DNA from: Pelobates cultripes
Lineage: Eukaryota > Chordata > Amphibia > Anura > Pelobatidae
NCBI GenBank assembly: GCA_933207985.1
Contig: OW240912.1
Location: 229,723,672-229,787,671 of the forward strand
Length of the DNA: 64,000 bases
Direction: 5' to 3'
The notes under the pieces are model-generated. The model ran no database searches, had not been told where the DNA came from, and was given only the letters and a program-made list of their open reading frames with translations. A program made the translations under genes and the position numbers. Positions 10,690-21,812 of the stretch are shown here, one piece after another. The stretch's first letter is position 1. Every line of letters starts with the position of its first letter.

Positions 10690-12170
10690 ATGTTGGTGAA
10701 CGTCACAAGGATGCGCCGGTGGTTAGACAGGCTTTTTGACGGGTTTTCTTTGGGGTTTTGGATTCCGTTTGTGGCGTCGGCTGAGCCTCCGTTCGCTGAC
10801 AATCTCCACACGGTGAAGGGTAAGGGTAACTCTTAGAAAAATTGTAAGGGGGAGGTCTGTCAGGGGCGTATGGCAGGTCCGTTTAATTTTCCCCTGTTTC
10901 CCAACACAAGGGTTTCTCCCCTAGATTTGGTCCCCAAAAAAGGAGGCAGAATCCTTTGATTAATCCATTATCTGTCCTACCTTAGATTGGGTGGGTCAGT
11001 CAATGATGATATTGATAATGAGGTCTGTAGGGTGAGTTATGTGTCGTTTGATAGGGTGTTGGAGTTAATTTGGGCAGCAGGGTCAGGGGCGCTGTTGGCA
11101 AAATCGGACATCGAATCAACGTTCTGCTTGTTGCCTGTGCAACCAGACTGCTTTAATTTTTCTGGGATACCACATTCAGGGCTCTTATTTCTATAACATG
11201 TGGCTTCCCATGGGCTGTGCCATATTGTGTTATTATTTCGAGATTATTATTATTATTATTATGATATTTATAGAGCGCCCTCAAATTCCACAGAGCTTTA
11301 CAATGGATGGACGAACAGACATGTAGTTGTAAGCAGACAAGTTGGACACACAGGAACAGAGCCCTGCTCAATGAGCTTACATGCTAGAGGGAGTGGGGTA
11401 AAATGACACAAAAAGGTAAGGATAGTATTAGACTAGTGACAGTTGCAGAAGAGGAATCAGTCAGGAGCTATTAACAGTTTAATTGATACGCTTTTATGAA
11501 GAAGTGGGTTTTAACGATTTTTTGAAGGAGTGGAGACTGGGTGAGCATCTAACGGAGGAGGGAAGTAAGTTCCACAGGAACGGTGCAGCCCTCAAGAAAT
11601 CTTGAAGGCGAGCATCAGAGGTGGGAGTACGGACAGAAGATAGACGTAAGTCTTCAGCAGATCGTAAGGGCCTAGACGGGACATACTTGTGTATAAGGGA
11701 GGATAGATAGGTGGGAGCAGCATTATGTAGAGATTTGAAAGCAAGAACCAGAATTTTAAATTGAGCTCTATATTTTATAGGAAGCCAATGTAGGGACTGA
11801 CAGGTGAGGCATGGGAGGTGCGGGCGGACAGGAAGATGAGCCTCACCGCTGCATTCATTCTGGACTTTAACGGCGCTAGTTGGGAGCACGTAAGACCACT
11901 GAGAAGAGGATTACAGTAGTCAAGGCGAGAAAGGACAGTGGAATGGACCACTGTTCTCGTCATTCTTGGAATGGGTCTCCGTTCAGGCGTTGGGTCTCCG
12001 GACGGTCACCCATTACATGGATGATTTCTTATTTGTGGATTCTGGCGATTTGCAGGAATGCTCACTTTTGTTGCACACTTTTCGGGTCACTGCGGAGGAG
12101 TTGGGGGTTTTGTTGCGTCTGGTAGATTTAGTCAAAGGATCGCGGAAAGTCCAGTTACGTTATCTTCCAG
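10690..12170 (+). pseudogene. DIRS-like reverse transcriptase, split by an L2 insertion
   Basis: Pieces in order: GFWIPFVASAEPPFADNLHT (about 10755), GRMAGPFNFPLFPNTRVSPL (about 10867), VPKKGGRILWLIHYLSYLR and VNDDIDNEV (about 10930-11025), and KSDIESTFCLLPVQPD (RT motif A, about 11101). The 11245-11951 L2 follows, then SSFLEWVSVQALGLR and YMDDFLFVDSGDL (motif C, YxDD, about 12015). The K-D-I-E-S motif A and Y-x-D-D-F-L-F-V motif C are typical of DIRS-group RTs. The tyrosine recombinase and RNase H/methylase parts expected downstream are absent, so the element is truncated after the RT. Several frameshifts are present. Confidence 0.8.
11245..11951 (-). mobile_element. L2-type LINE 3' fragment inserted in the DIRS RT
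   Basis: Minus-strand frames read VVHSTVLSRLDYCNPLLSGL, SLHWLPIKYRAQFKILVLAF, SLHNAAPTYLSSLIHKYVPS and APFLWNLLPSSVRCSPSLHS. The 3' UTR contains GGGCTCTGTTCCTGTGTGTC and the tail is an ATT/TAA run at 11245-11262. The insertion limits are defined by the uninterrupted DIRS copy at 13382-13402, where TTGAGATGTTCTCG is continuous. Here the left flank ends CGAGAT and the right flank resumes TGTTCTCG, so the insert is ~707 bp with at most a 1-bp duplication. It is a 5'-truncated, dead copy. Confidence 0.9.
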
Positions 12171-13114
12171 TTTTAAAAACCTCTTCACAGATGCATAATT
12201 CAATGTGTTTACATGTATTATATTATTCTGAACAGACGTCTGATAATGACTTCCTGTTTCCTTACATACATTTTTATTATTAAAGAAGTGTTGATGTAGC
12301 TCTTAATCTAATATTCTATGCAATTCAGTAAAAATAAATACATAAAATGTCATTAAAAGATGTGATGTTGCTTATGCCTGTGGCACCAGTATGCAAATAA
12401 AATCTATTTTTATTACAAAAGTATACTGGGCTTGGGCTACAACCAGTGTTAACATATAGTTGGATGTGTTTTGTTTTAAAATACATTTTTTTAGACATTA
12501 AGTATTAATGTTTGGGATGATTTTATTGTGTAGCTTAATATTGTAGAACATTTCACTCCTGATCAGTTTTATAGTATGCCAGAGCTTTTACATTAGTTAT
12601 GGATATTAAACCAATATGCATATTAACTAAAGAAAATGTATTAACATGTGTGATTATGTGGACATAATGTAAGTATAACTATTACCTTAATGAATAATAA
12701 TAATAAAAAATAATGAATACTCCATGCTTCAAGGAAATGGGCAAAAAAAATATATATTTTTTTAATCAAATACTTGAAACACTATGTGAAACAGCATGCT
12801 TTCAGATCAAAGAGTGTACTTTAAAAATCAAAGATGTTTCACCTTTGTAGGTTTCATCTGAATTGATCAAGACTATTTTAAAAGGTTCTAAACCATCCTA
12901 TAAGTGATGAAACGACTGTGCTATCTCCAAAACTATCTTGAAAGCACATTCGTTCATTATATATTAAATAGGATTATAGACTGTTTTCTTAGCCATATTC
13001 TTGCGCTACAAAATTGCAATAATCTAAGAAAGATTTTAGCCTTTTGGACTCTATATTGATTTTATTTTATTTATTTGTTTAAGGTGAAACTATTCACTGA
13101 TCAATCTTACCTAT
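12171..13114. other. AT-rich spacer with a duplicated 79-bp block
   Basis: A block at 12392-12470 (containing TACTGGGCTTGGGCTAC) recurs at 13815-13893 with only a few differences. Each lies about 220-240 bp downstream of a DIRS RT copy. The rest (12480-13110) is AT-rich with no recognised gene or element. Confidence 0.6.
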
Positions 13115-13620
13115 CTCCCAATAACCTACCCTAGATTGGGTGGGTCAGTCAATGATGATATCGATAATGAGGTCTGTAGGGTGAGGTATGTGTCATTTGA
13201 TAGGGCATTGGAGTTAGTCTGGGCAGCAGGGTCAGGGGCGCTGTTGGCAAAAATCGGACATCGAATCAGAGTTCTGCTTGTTGCCTGTGAAACCAGACTG
13301 ATTTAATTTGCTGGGATGCCACATTCAGGGCTCTTAATTCTATGACATGTGCCTTCCCGTGGGCTGTGCCATATTGTGTTATTATTTTGAGATGTTCTCG
13401 TCATTCTTGGAATGGGTCTCCGTTCAGGCGTTGGGTCTCCGGGCGGTCACCCATTACATGGATGATTTCTTATTTGTGGATTCTGGTGATTTGCAGGAAT
13501 GCTCACTTTTGTTGCTCACTTTTTGGGTCACTGCGGCGAGTTGGGGGTTTTGTTGCGTCTGGTAGATATGTCAAAGGATCGCAGAAAGTCCAGTTACGTC
13601 AGTTGCAGGTTTAGTGTTTT
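13115..13620 (+). pseudogene. Second DIRS-like RT fragment without the L2 insertion
   Basis: This copy runs from the GGGTGGGTCAGTCAATGATG block (corresponding to 10987 onward) through WVSVQALGLRAVTHYMDDFL and FVDSGDLQE. It covers the same RT segment as 10987-12165 minus 707 bp. An extra A in the motif-A region (AAAAATCGGACATCG near 13249) shifts the frame. It acts as an internal empty-site control for the L2 insertion. Either a local duplication before the L2 landed or two independent truncated DIRS insertions could explain the pair. Confidence 0.85.
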
Positions 13621-13886
13621 AGTGTATGCAGAATTCTTCCTACGGGTAAAAGATGGGGAGGAAGGTATTTTACTTCATCTTTTTGAAGTACATAGGCTAC
13701 CTTTCATATGAATACACAAAAATGAGTCCTGCGCACATCAGCCCCAATGCATATTTAAATGACTGGAGGTTTTTGTATCACTCCAGTGGCCTTTCATATG
13801 ACATTGTATTGTTTTGCAAATCAAATCTATTTTTATTACAAAAGTATACTGGGCTTGGGCTACAAACAGTGTTAACATATAGTTGG

Positions 13887-14215
13887 ATGTGTTAGTATAC
13901 CCAACACGCAGAACTTAAGTAACCAAATAAAATAATACCACCAGAATCACTAAAACTTGTTACTGGACCTTAGAATGGCCAGATTTAATGTAAAATCTAG
14001 AACACAAAGGACAAGCTGCTGTTAGGAAACCAGAGTGTAGGTAAACGGTAAGACAAGCCAAAGGTCAAGGAATGCAGATGTCAGAATAGTCAAGCCAAAA
14101 GCCAGTAGTAAAAACATAGTAGAATCAATAGAATAAATGCACTTTCAGATTTCCAGAATGGAAACCATGACAGAGCACTTAGAGGAGTTTGATTCACCAG
14201 AAGCAACCATGTGAT
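13887..14215 (-). repeat. Diverged fragment of LTR family A
   Basis: Starts TGTTAGTATACCC right after the 79-bp duplicated block. It shares order and phrases with the solo LTRs at 16598 and 23530: ACACGCAGAAC versus CAGCACGTAGAA, GGACCTTAGAATGGCCAGAT, a GCCAAAGGTCAAGGAATGCAG type stretch, and ACCATGACAGAGCACTTAGA. The 3' limit is not clear and no target duplication was found. Strand follows the two better copies. Confidence 0.55.
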
Positions 14216-14789
14216 GTTGGAACGTGTGTTTTGGTGTATAGATTATGCCTCTGAAGTCTCATTGCTCGATTCCCTGCCATTTAAGAGTTACTTAAATCAC
14301 CTTTGTTTCTACTGTATTTATGCAGTACTACCACACCTCCCCTGCCTCTGCCTGCATGAAAACAAAATGATTTTATTTTCAATCAGATGTTAACTTCCTT
14401 TAAAATCTTTTAATCTCCTGCTCTATAAAGTGAACTTTAATCACACACGAGGCTCCTGCATCGTCTAGCAAGCTATTAACAGAGCAGGAGATAAGAAATT
14501 CTAAATTAAACACAATTTGCAATAAAGGAAGTATAGACATTAGCTGAAAGTTTACAGAAAGTTTTTAGGAAGGCTGTGTAAGTAACATGCAGGGAGGTGT
14601 GACTATGGCTACATAAACAGTTAAATGTGATTTTAACTCTTAAATGGCAGATAATTGAGCAGTGAGATTGCAGGGGCATTTTAACCAAAACTGCTTAACT
14701 GCTTAAAGTGTCCATTTAAGATTTGCAATTACCAAGACCCCCTCTGAATTAATTTCAATAAACTATATTAAAACTTAGAATACGTGTAG
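14216..14789. other. AT-rich spacer, no gene recognised
   Basis: There are no convincing ORFs or terminal repeats. It sits between an LTR fragment and a LINE fragment. Confidence 0.4.
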
Positions 14790-16430
14790 ATTAATCTTGC
14801 AATCCTGGTCCTCGTTATTTCTGACCTGGTCAGATCTTATAGCTGCTCTTAAAATGATCATTCTGCCCAGATGGGAGTATTTGTTTTGTACACTCCCACT
14901 GCAGCTGCCAGCTTCTTATTTCCAAACAACCGCTGAGATGGCAAAATTTGACTGGGCTAATAAAAAACTGAGGATATCCCTGACACTTCTGCAGGTCCAT
15001 GTCACCTTAGGAGGGCTTGGGGTTCCTGCCCCATAAGCTATTATCATGCCATAATTTTATCTTCAATCTTTCCACATTGGAACTATACAAAGACCCCCCC
15101 TCCCCCCCCAAATGGGTTCACTTATAAAATGAGCATCTAAAACCACATAACATAGCTCATTTTGTTGGCTACCCTCTCAACACTGTCCAACAATAACCTT
15201 ACTTCCTCCCCATATCGAGCAATTTAAAAAAAAAAATATAGACCAATAGCACTATCTCTGCACTCCCATACCAGTTATCTATGTTTTAACCACAAACCAT
15301 ATTATATAGCAGGTCACACTCATACATACCACCTCATGTCCAACAGGAATCTTATACCATTCCAAGAGCTAAAAGAAACATATGGTTTACCTGAGCATTC
15401 ATACTACTCAAACTTTTAACTCCTTTCTTTCATCTCCAAGTTAAAAAGACAGAGTAGATATGAAGGTACATAGTTGCCCTCGTTAACACCATTTAAATGT
15501 ATTTATATTGCTAATAGTTGTATACCAGGTTACAAACTGATCTCCTTGTGCTACCAACTTATCTCCAATAAAACACCCTTTTCTAGCTCTCGTGTTGCTC
15601 AAAACTGTGAGTCAGACTTTAATTGCAATATCTCTCTAAATGGTCCCAGATCACTCAATGGTCCCAGATATATATACTGTTGAGAAGGAGCTGCTTCGCT
15701 CATCCACACAATTTTGGCAGCATAGGAAAATCGTCAATCACTGGTATTTAGTGCGTACCAGGCTCCATAAAATATTACCAAATACTTCTGCAATGTGTTG
15801 GTGCTGTGGAGCAAGTGATGGCACAAAGCTCCATATATGGTTGAGCTTCACCGGCATCCAACCTTTTTTGGTAACAGTGAGTGAACTAGTCAAAAATTTC
15901 ACTGTAGTAGACCTTCCCCTTAAACCACTGTATTATCTACTCCTCAGTGTTCCCATTACATACCTCCGAGACTTTACTCAGCTTATTTTACACATAAATC
16001 TTGCAGCTAAACAACAGATTGCTTGGGCATGGAAATCTACCTCCCTGCAACTCATTCAGAGAATATTAGGCTCTCTGCATGAGCAATATATTTCCAAAAT
16101 AAAGTTTATCAGAATATACCCACCTAATTCATTCTATTCCGCAGCTTGAGACAAGTGGAACTCATGGATATTGTGTCATCATCATAAAGATTATACTATG
16201 TTGGTTTGATATAATATGTTGTTAAATTTGCTCGAGTGTATACAAATCAATGGTCATTCTTATCACTACAACTGCACCACGCAAAACTATCCCTTAAATA
16301 CTCAAATACTGCGTTATTGTATGTTCACTGGCTACACTGTGACTTATGCTGCTCTATTTTGCCTGTCACCCCCTTCCTCCCCCCCAAGTCCTTTCCTTTC
16401 TGTACTATTTTTATGAAAAAAATAATACAT
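14790..16430 (+). pseudogene. Tx1/L1-like LINE ORF2, C-terminal half
   Basis: The 14797-15036 frame reads SLFLTWSDLIAALKMIILPR, then LPASYFQTTAEMAKFDWANK and VTLGGLGVPAP. This is the segment just after the RT core in Tx1/L1-type LINEs. After frameshifts, 15690-16149 reads FWQHRKIVNHWYLVRTRLHK, then CWCCGASDGTKLHIWLSF, a CCHC-type knuckle (C-x2-C-x8-H), and a helical tail NLAAKQQIAWAWKSTSLQLI. Several frameshifts make it inactive. A minus-strand relative (43985-50540) retains the complementary N-terminal part. The region past 16150 is probably 3' UTR. Confidence 0.75.
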
Positions 16431-16568
16431 GTGCAATAGTGCAATTGTGCAGAAGGCATTGTATTTTTTTTAATGCAATAGGTGCACCAGGAATTTAGTC
16501 TATCACTATTGCTTGTTTCCATGGGTATCAGTAAAACTGAAGGATGGTAAAAAAAAAAATTAACAGAC

Positions 16569-17167
16569 TAGCCCCCAACGTTTCGGTGCTGTACGCCTGT
16601 CAGGATTACATAATAATCCAGCACGTAGAATTGTGTAACACAGAGGACCGATAGGTAACGTATACCGGACCTTAGAATGGCCGGACTAACATACCAAAGA
16701 ATGGTCAGGAATAGCCGAGGTCAAAGGATACAGAAAGAGACAACGATAAGGAAAAGCCAGGAGTCAGGGATGCCAGAAAACAGGGAAGTCAAAAACAATG
16801 CCAAAAAGTCAAATAACCAGAATAACTAGAATCAGTAACGCGCTCTCGGACAACCACAAGGGAAATCACGACAGGGCCCTGAGCAGGATGAGAACTGGGC
16901 CTAAATATCCCTCCTCTAGCTCTGATAGGCTGTAACTGGCCTTTGACCCCAAAGGCAGTTAACAGGATACCATTTTCATAATTGCTGCTCAGCATTAACC
17001 CATCTGTAGATTTGGTTGCTGCTCGGCACAACTTTTCCTGTGTGGACAGTAAATGCCATTAACCACATTTTTATAAGCGGATGAATACGTTACAACGCCT
17101 TTATCAAGGGAGCATCATGCATCATCCTCCCTTGATAAAGGTATACAGCGCCAAAATGTTGGGGGCT
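16569..17167. repeat. Hammerhead-like palindrome split by a solo LTR
   Basis: With 16598-17094 and one 5-bp duplication removed, the flanks join into an inverted repeat. The left arm (AGCCCCCAACGTTTCGGTGC, then TACGCCTTTATCAAGGG) is the complement of the right arm CCCTTGATAAAGG ... TGTTGGGGGCT at 17129-17167. The spacer is 18 nt. Each arm follows the PLE-type pattern seen elsewhere in the window: UUGAUAAA, a short hairpin, GAAAC (AAAAU in the right arm), then GUUG. Confidence 0.7.
16598..17094 (-). mobile_element. Solo LTR, family A (497 bp), 5-bp target duplication
   Basis: Bounded by TGTCAGGATTAC and GAATACGTTACA (TG...CA) and flanked by perfect ACGCC duplications at 16593-16597 and 17095-17099. 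The sequence aligns along its whole length with 23530-24029. No internal gag or pol sequence is present, so recombination between two LTRs probably removed it. On the minus strand a GGATATTTAGGCCC box precedes a transcribed-looking region, which suggests the LTR reads leftward. The 5-bp duplication fits gypsy- or retrovirus-type integrases. Confidence 0.88.
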
Positions 17168-18037
17168 ATTCTGTGACTTTTTTCACCCTACTCTCATTCA
17201 CCTTTATAGGTTCAATTGGTTCTGGTTTGTATTTTTTGGTTAACATTTGTATATAGGTATCCATTATTTTTTGTATTTGCATTAGTACCATTTAGTCTGC
17301 ATATACAGGAATGCTTATTTCTATTTTCTGATTGGGTTAGAGCCTTCACATTGACTCTATATGTATGATTACATTTTTTACTTCGAGTTAGAGATTGGAT
17401 ATTTGGTGAGACCTGTTACTTTTGTACCTGCATAATAAAGTGTTTTGTATTTTAGTTGGCTGTGCTCCTCATTCAGTACTATAGAAAATAAATTCCCCGT
17501 AAATATCAAAATGACACTGATACCATTTTATGTAAAAGATCTGTACTTAAACAGGTGGATACAAAAAGGTATCAGTCGAGTATAACAACTGATGGAGAAA
17601 GAAATAAATAATCAAATCCTTTCCACAGCTAATTCAGGAATTCCATTTATCGAATAACGAACTATTTCTATTTACATATTTGAGGCTAAAATATAAATCA
17701 AAATATAATTCGTGATCCTCAGGAGGGTGCTAAGATGATATCTTCAGTGCTCAAAAATATACAGGTCCACAGAGTAGTTTCAAAAGCTACTAGTGGATTA
17801 TTAAAATTAGAAGCTCCTACTGCTATAACGGCATGTCAAAAATGGTAAAATGGCAAAAAAGGAGTGGTGTCCGGTGCTTCCCAGAGCATGTAAAGTTATT
17901 CATTGTTTGAATCTATCTGAAACCTTATTTAAAGTAATGAATACCATCTAGGTAAGCTAGCATGTTCAGTTCATGCTCTCTGAAATGCTGGAGATGTAAC
18001 GAGAGTTGGCTCTTTTGTTCACATTTGGTAGGAGTTA
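17168..18037. other. No gene recognised
   Basis: AT-rich sequence following the split palindrome. Part of 17168-17480 (ending in TAATAAAGTGTTTTGTATTT near 17433) may be PLE-type terminal sequence, but this is not certain. Confidence 0.35.
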
Positions 18038-18372
18038 GAGATGTCGCGAACTGCTCGCCGAACTGTCCACCGGCGAACAATAGCGTGTTCGCGTTGGGCG
18101 AACATATACGATTTCCGGTCCGCCCCCTATTCATCATCATTGAGTAAACTTTGACCCGGAACCTCACAGTCAGCAGACACTTCCTGGGAGGGAGGGTCTG
18201 CTGCTGATTGGCTGGAATGTGTCTGCTGACTGTGAGGTTCTGGGTCAAAGTTTACTCAATGATGACGAATAGGGGGCGGACCGGAAATCGTATATGTTCG
18301 CCCAACGCGAACACGCTATTGTTCACCGGCGGACAGTTCGCGAACAGTTTGGCGAGCAGTTCACGACTTCTC
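18038..18372. mobile_element. Long palindromic MITE (about 335 bp)
   Basis: The left arm from GAGATGTCGCGAACTGCTCG to CACAGTCAGCAGACAC (about 18038-18181) pairs with the right arm GTGTCTGCTGACTGTGAGG to GTTCACGACTTCTC (about 18219-18372). Only scattered mismatches occur, and the loop is ~38 nt. TA sits on both outer edges (GTTA|GAG and CTC|TAGT), compatible with a TA target. It is GC-rich, full of GCGAAC motifs, and has no coding capacity. Confidence 0.75.
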
Positions 18373-18600
18373 TAGTGGGAGTGTGTTATTGTGATGGAAC
18401 TTTAAGAGAACTTACTAAACAAGCCTATTCCTAGGGCTCCAGAGAATGCTATTTTGCATTTGAATATTAAAATATTACAGTGCAAAGAAGCATATATATT
18501 CACAAATTTTATGGTAGCAGTCAAAATAATTATAGCACGAAGCTAGAAAGTCTCCTCACCGTTTTCTCTGGATATGGTGATAACACAAGTTAACTTTCAA

Positions 18601-18601
18601 A

Positions 18602-18674
<73 letters not shown>

Positions 18675-18690
18675 TACACACACACACGTG
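18601..18690. repeat. (TA)n(CA)n compound microsatellite
   Basis: A TA run at 18603-18634 is followed by a CA run to about 18688 with a few ACATAC interruptions. Confidence 0.95.
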
Positions 18691-18699
18691 TGTACTTAT

Positions 18700-21167
18700 T
18701 TGTATACATGTATATGTGAAAGTATCTGTGGGTATGGGTATGTGTGAATATATAGGTGTGTGTGTAGGTTTCATATTGCCTTTCCTTTGCTTTTCTACTG
18801 CACGGTAGAGATCCTCCAAACCCTTTTTTGTCAGTGTGTAACTATGTTTTTACTGTATTGTGAAAGTTTGTTATAAGTGCATAAAAAAATAAAAGATGTC
18901 CAAAGTCAGGTGATTCTACTAGTGTTAATAGTTGTTCATAAAGATGAAAGGATGGGAGACATCATGGCCTACATCCCTGTCATGCTGTCTGTGTTTACAC
19001 AAGGTAAAGGACGCCAGAGCTAGAAACTGGAGTCTATACAGCACAGTTCTCAGAGCCAAAGAAGGGAATGGCATTCCTTTATGTCGGAGTTTGGCAGTAA
19101 AAGTGGAATGGTACTAGACTGCGTGAAGGGTTTGACTGGGGAGCCTAGATGGAAATATCTTACTAATTCTGAGGTGTACAACATCTACATGTAGAGTAAA
19201 TGTGACACTCATGTAAGTGATAGTATAACAACTGTCGGCTTGCATAGTGCCGAATTGCAAAAAATTTGCTAAATGAGGAAAAGTATCTCTGAAAGGCTCT
19301 AGCTATGAATTGGACAAGGGACTGAGGCCACTGAATGATGTGGCAGGAATTTTGGCCTCTTGTTGACAAGTAAGAGATTCAAAGGAGTTGCCATATCTAA
19401 AACCTACAGAGGTAGGAACAAGGCTCTAGCTATGAGTTGGGCTGATGGACAAATACCTCTGCATGAGGATGGGTGTAGGCCTTGCATGACTGAATTACAA
19501 ATATACAACAGCAAGTTGATCTATCCCTAAGGAATGTAGGGGAATAGAAATGTAATAAAATGATAGAAAGTATGTTGAAACATATGTATCTTGCCCAACT
19601 AGTTTGTGGTTGAGCTTGAGAAAGGAATATCAGAGAGGAATGTAAGGACACTATGGGAACGTTAATGGAAATATATCCAGTATGGTGTAACTGCTTATTG
19701 TGGTTAAGGATTAAAATGTTAACAGTATTATAAGTAGGGATAGTTGAAACCTAGATAATAATAAAACTTATGATTGTCAATATGGATATGAAAGAGACAC
19801 TTAGAAATTATGTGTCTAATTAGGAGTTCCCACTGTGTATCCTTCCACAAGAAGGACCTGAAGTATGTATGAGAAAGATCGGAACATCTCTAGTTTACTA
19901 GCAGGAAGCAAAATATGCAAGATCTAGTAAGTGCCTGTGACAGGAGTTGTGGATTATACAGTTGCAATTTATACATAGTGATGCAAACTGGCAGACCTGC
20001 TCCATATCATAACATGTATATAACCAACTTGACCCGCTAGAGGCCCGAATGGTAGGACTGTTAATTAGAGATGATAATGATGAGACACTTTATCATCTCT
20101 ATACAAATACAAAAAGATTAGTCCTGCGCTCACTCCCATCACTCCTGGGAAGCAGCAACGACCACAGTATACATCAGCCCCAAGTTTTTACTTTATCATC
20201 TCTACAATCATGGCACTGATCATAGTAGGTTGTCCACTGAGGGCCACATGACGCATATGTTGTGGAAGGCCAAGTGAGGGCCTAATATAAACGTATATGT
20301 GTGATGTTCTGCAGCTCTCATGGGGAGTTAATCATTTCACATTTTTTTTTTTTTGTGTTTTTTTTTTTTTTTTTCTATGAAAGGTTGTGTTTTTTCCATG
20401 AAAGGTTGTGTGTTTTTTTTTTTTTTATTCTTTACATGTATGCAGTTACCACTCTATTGATAAGTATACATATTGTTTTCACACTGTTTAGCACACCCTT
20501 CTTATGATAGTGAAGGCCAAATGAGGGCCCAGAATAACTATACCTAGATGCAGGATGGCCAAATAAGGGACTAATGAGAAGTTACAGATTCTTAATGATC
20601 CAATTAAATGGGGTTTAATGAATGCTAAAAATATTTGATTAGACCGTTGACAATGTAGTATGTTATTTGTGACACCCAATTGGCGGACCTAGTTTGTGGT
20701 ATGTCTTGATTTGAAGTGTAAAAATAACATATTTAGATGAGGGCCGTGAATATGTCCATATAACCATAGAACAGACATAATTATGACCAATATTATGTTA
20801 AAGTGCACTTAACCCGGCCTGTGCGGAGCCCAGAAAGAGCTTAAACAATGTAAGAAGTGATGGACAGTGAAATATAATTATTAACAAGCAGTACCATACA
20901 TGCTAACCATATGTAAGGCCCAAGTTTGGGCCTGACATAAATGTAGACAGTCAGTAGCAACACCTAGCCATATAATTATTAAACAATTTAGGCCCAATGA
21001 GTGCCTGAATACCCAGATGGCAGACACATATTATACACATAGGTACTGAGGTTTTAAATACATTTTTGATAGTTAATGCTAACCCTATACCAATCCCCAC
21101 ATTAACACTATATCAACCCTATATTAGCTTATGCTTACACTAACTCAACGTCAACCATACGCTATCA
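18700..21167. other. No gene; possible degenerate GGCC-rich tandem repeat at 19830-21060
   Basis: No coding family is recognised. From about 20030 to 21010, phrases built on AGGCC(C/A)A, TGAGGGCC and TGAATA/TAATATA recur at irregular 60-150 bp spacing (near 20040, 20240, 20265, 20515, 20545, 20930, 20990). This suggests an old, highly diverged tandem array. A poly(T)-rich stretch lies at 20341-20426. Near 20111-20190, AGTCCTGCGC and CATCAGCCCCAA also occur at 13728-13746, which suggests a short interspersed repeat. Confidence 0.35.
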
Positions 21168-21171
21168 TTAA

Positions 21172-21645
21172 AGGACCACTCTAGGCACCCAGACCACTTC
21201 AGCTTAATGAAGTGGTCTGGGTGCCAGGTCCAGCTAGGGTTAACCAATTTTTTTTTATTTTTATAAACATAGCAGTTTCAATGAAACTGCTATGTTTATA
21301 AATGGGTTAATCCAGCCCTCAAATCCTCTAGTGGCTGTCTCATTGACAGCCGCTAGAGGCGCTTGCTTGATTCTCACTGTGAAAATCACAATGAGAACAC
21401 GCAAGCATCCATAGGAAAGCATTGTAAATGCTTTCCTATGAGACCGGCTGAATGCGCGCGCAGCTCTTGCCGCGCGTGCGCATTCAGCCGAAAGGGAGGA
21501 GAGGATGAGGATCGGAGGCGGAGAGCTCCCCGCCCGGCGCTGGAGAAAGGTAAGTTTTAACCCCTTTCCCCCTTACAGAGCCGGGTGGGAGGGGGACCCT
21601 GAGGGTGGGTGCCCAAGTATGTTTTCCTGGCACTATAGTGGTCCT
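21172..21645. mobile_element. TTAA-flanked MITE (474 bp), complete copy
   Basis: Terminal inverted repeats AGGACCACTCTAGGC and CACTATAGTGGTCCT are flanked by TTAA (21168-21171 and 21646-21649), as for piggyBac-type insertion. The subterminal hairpin ACCACTTCAGCTTAATGAAGTGGT is followed by a second one around AAACATAGCAGTTTC/GAAACTGCTATGTTT. The interior is GC-rich. Relatives lie at 32176, 33735, 34224, 52760, 57000 and 60313. It is non-coding. Confidence 0.85.
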
Positions 21646-21649
21646 TTAA

Positions 21650-21812
21650 CCCTAAAATAGCATTAACCCACACCTGACATTAAGCCTTAGCATACCCTAC
21701 ATTAACCCTACCCCAACACTAAGTGTTACTCTACCTCACTCTTACCTCTAAATCCTCCCTAACCCAACCACTAATCCCTACCCTAATCCTAACCCTAATT
21801 CATACACTGCTA
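21650..21812. repeat. Degenerate telomere-like (TAACCC) sequence
   Basis: Interrupted CCCTAA/TAACCC-like words occur on both sides of the MITE (from about 21075 and to 21812, ending TAATCCTAACCCTAATTC). The array is short and diverged, consistent with an old interstitial repeat into which the MITE inserted. Confidence 0.55.
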
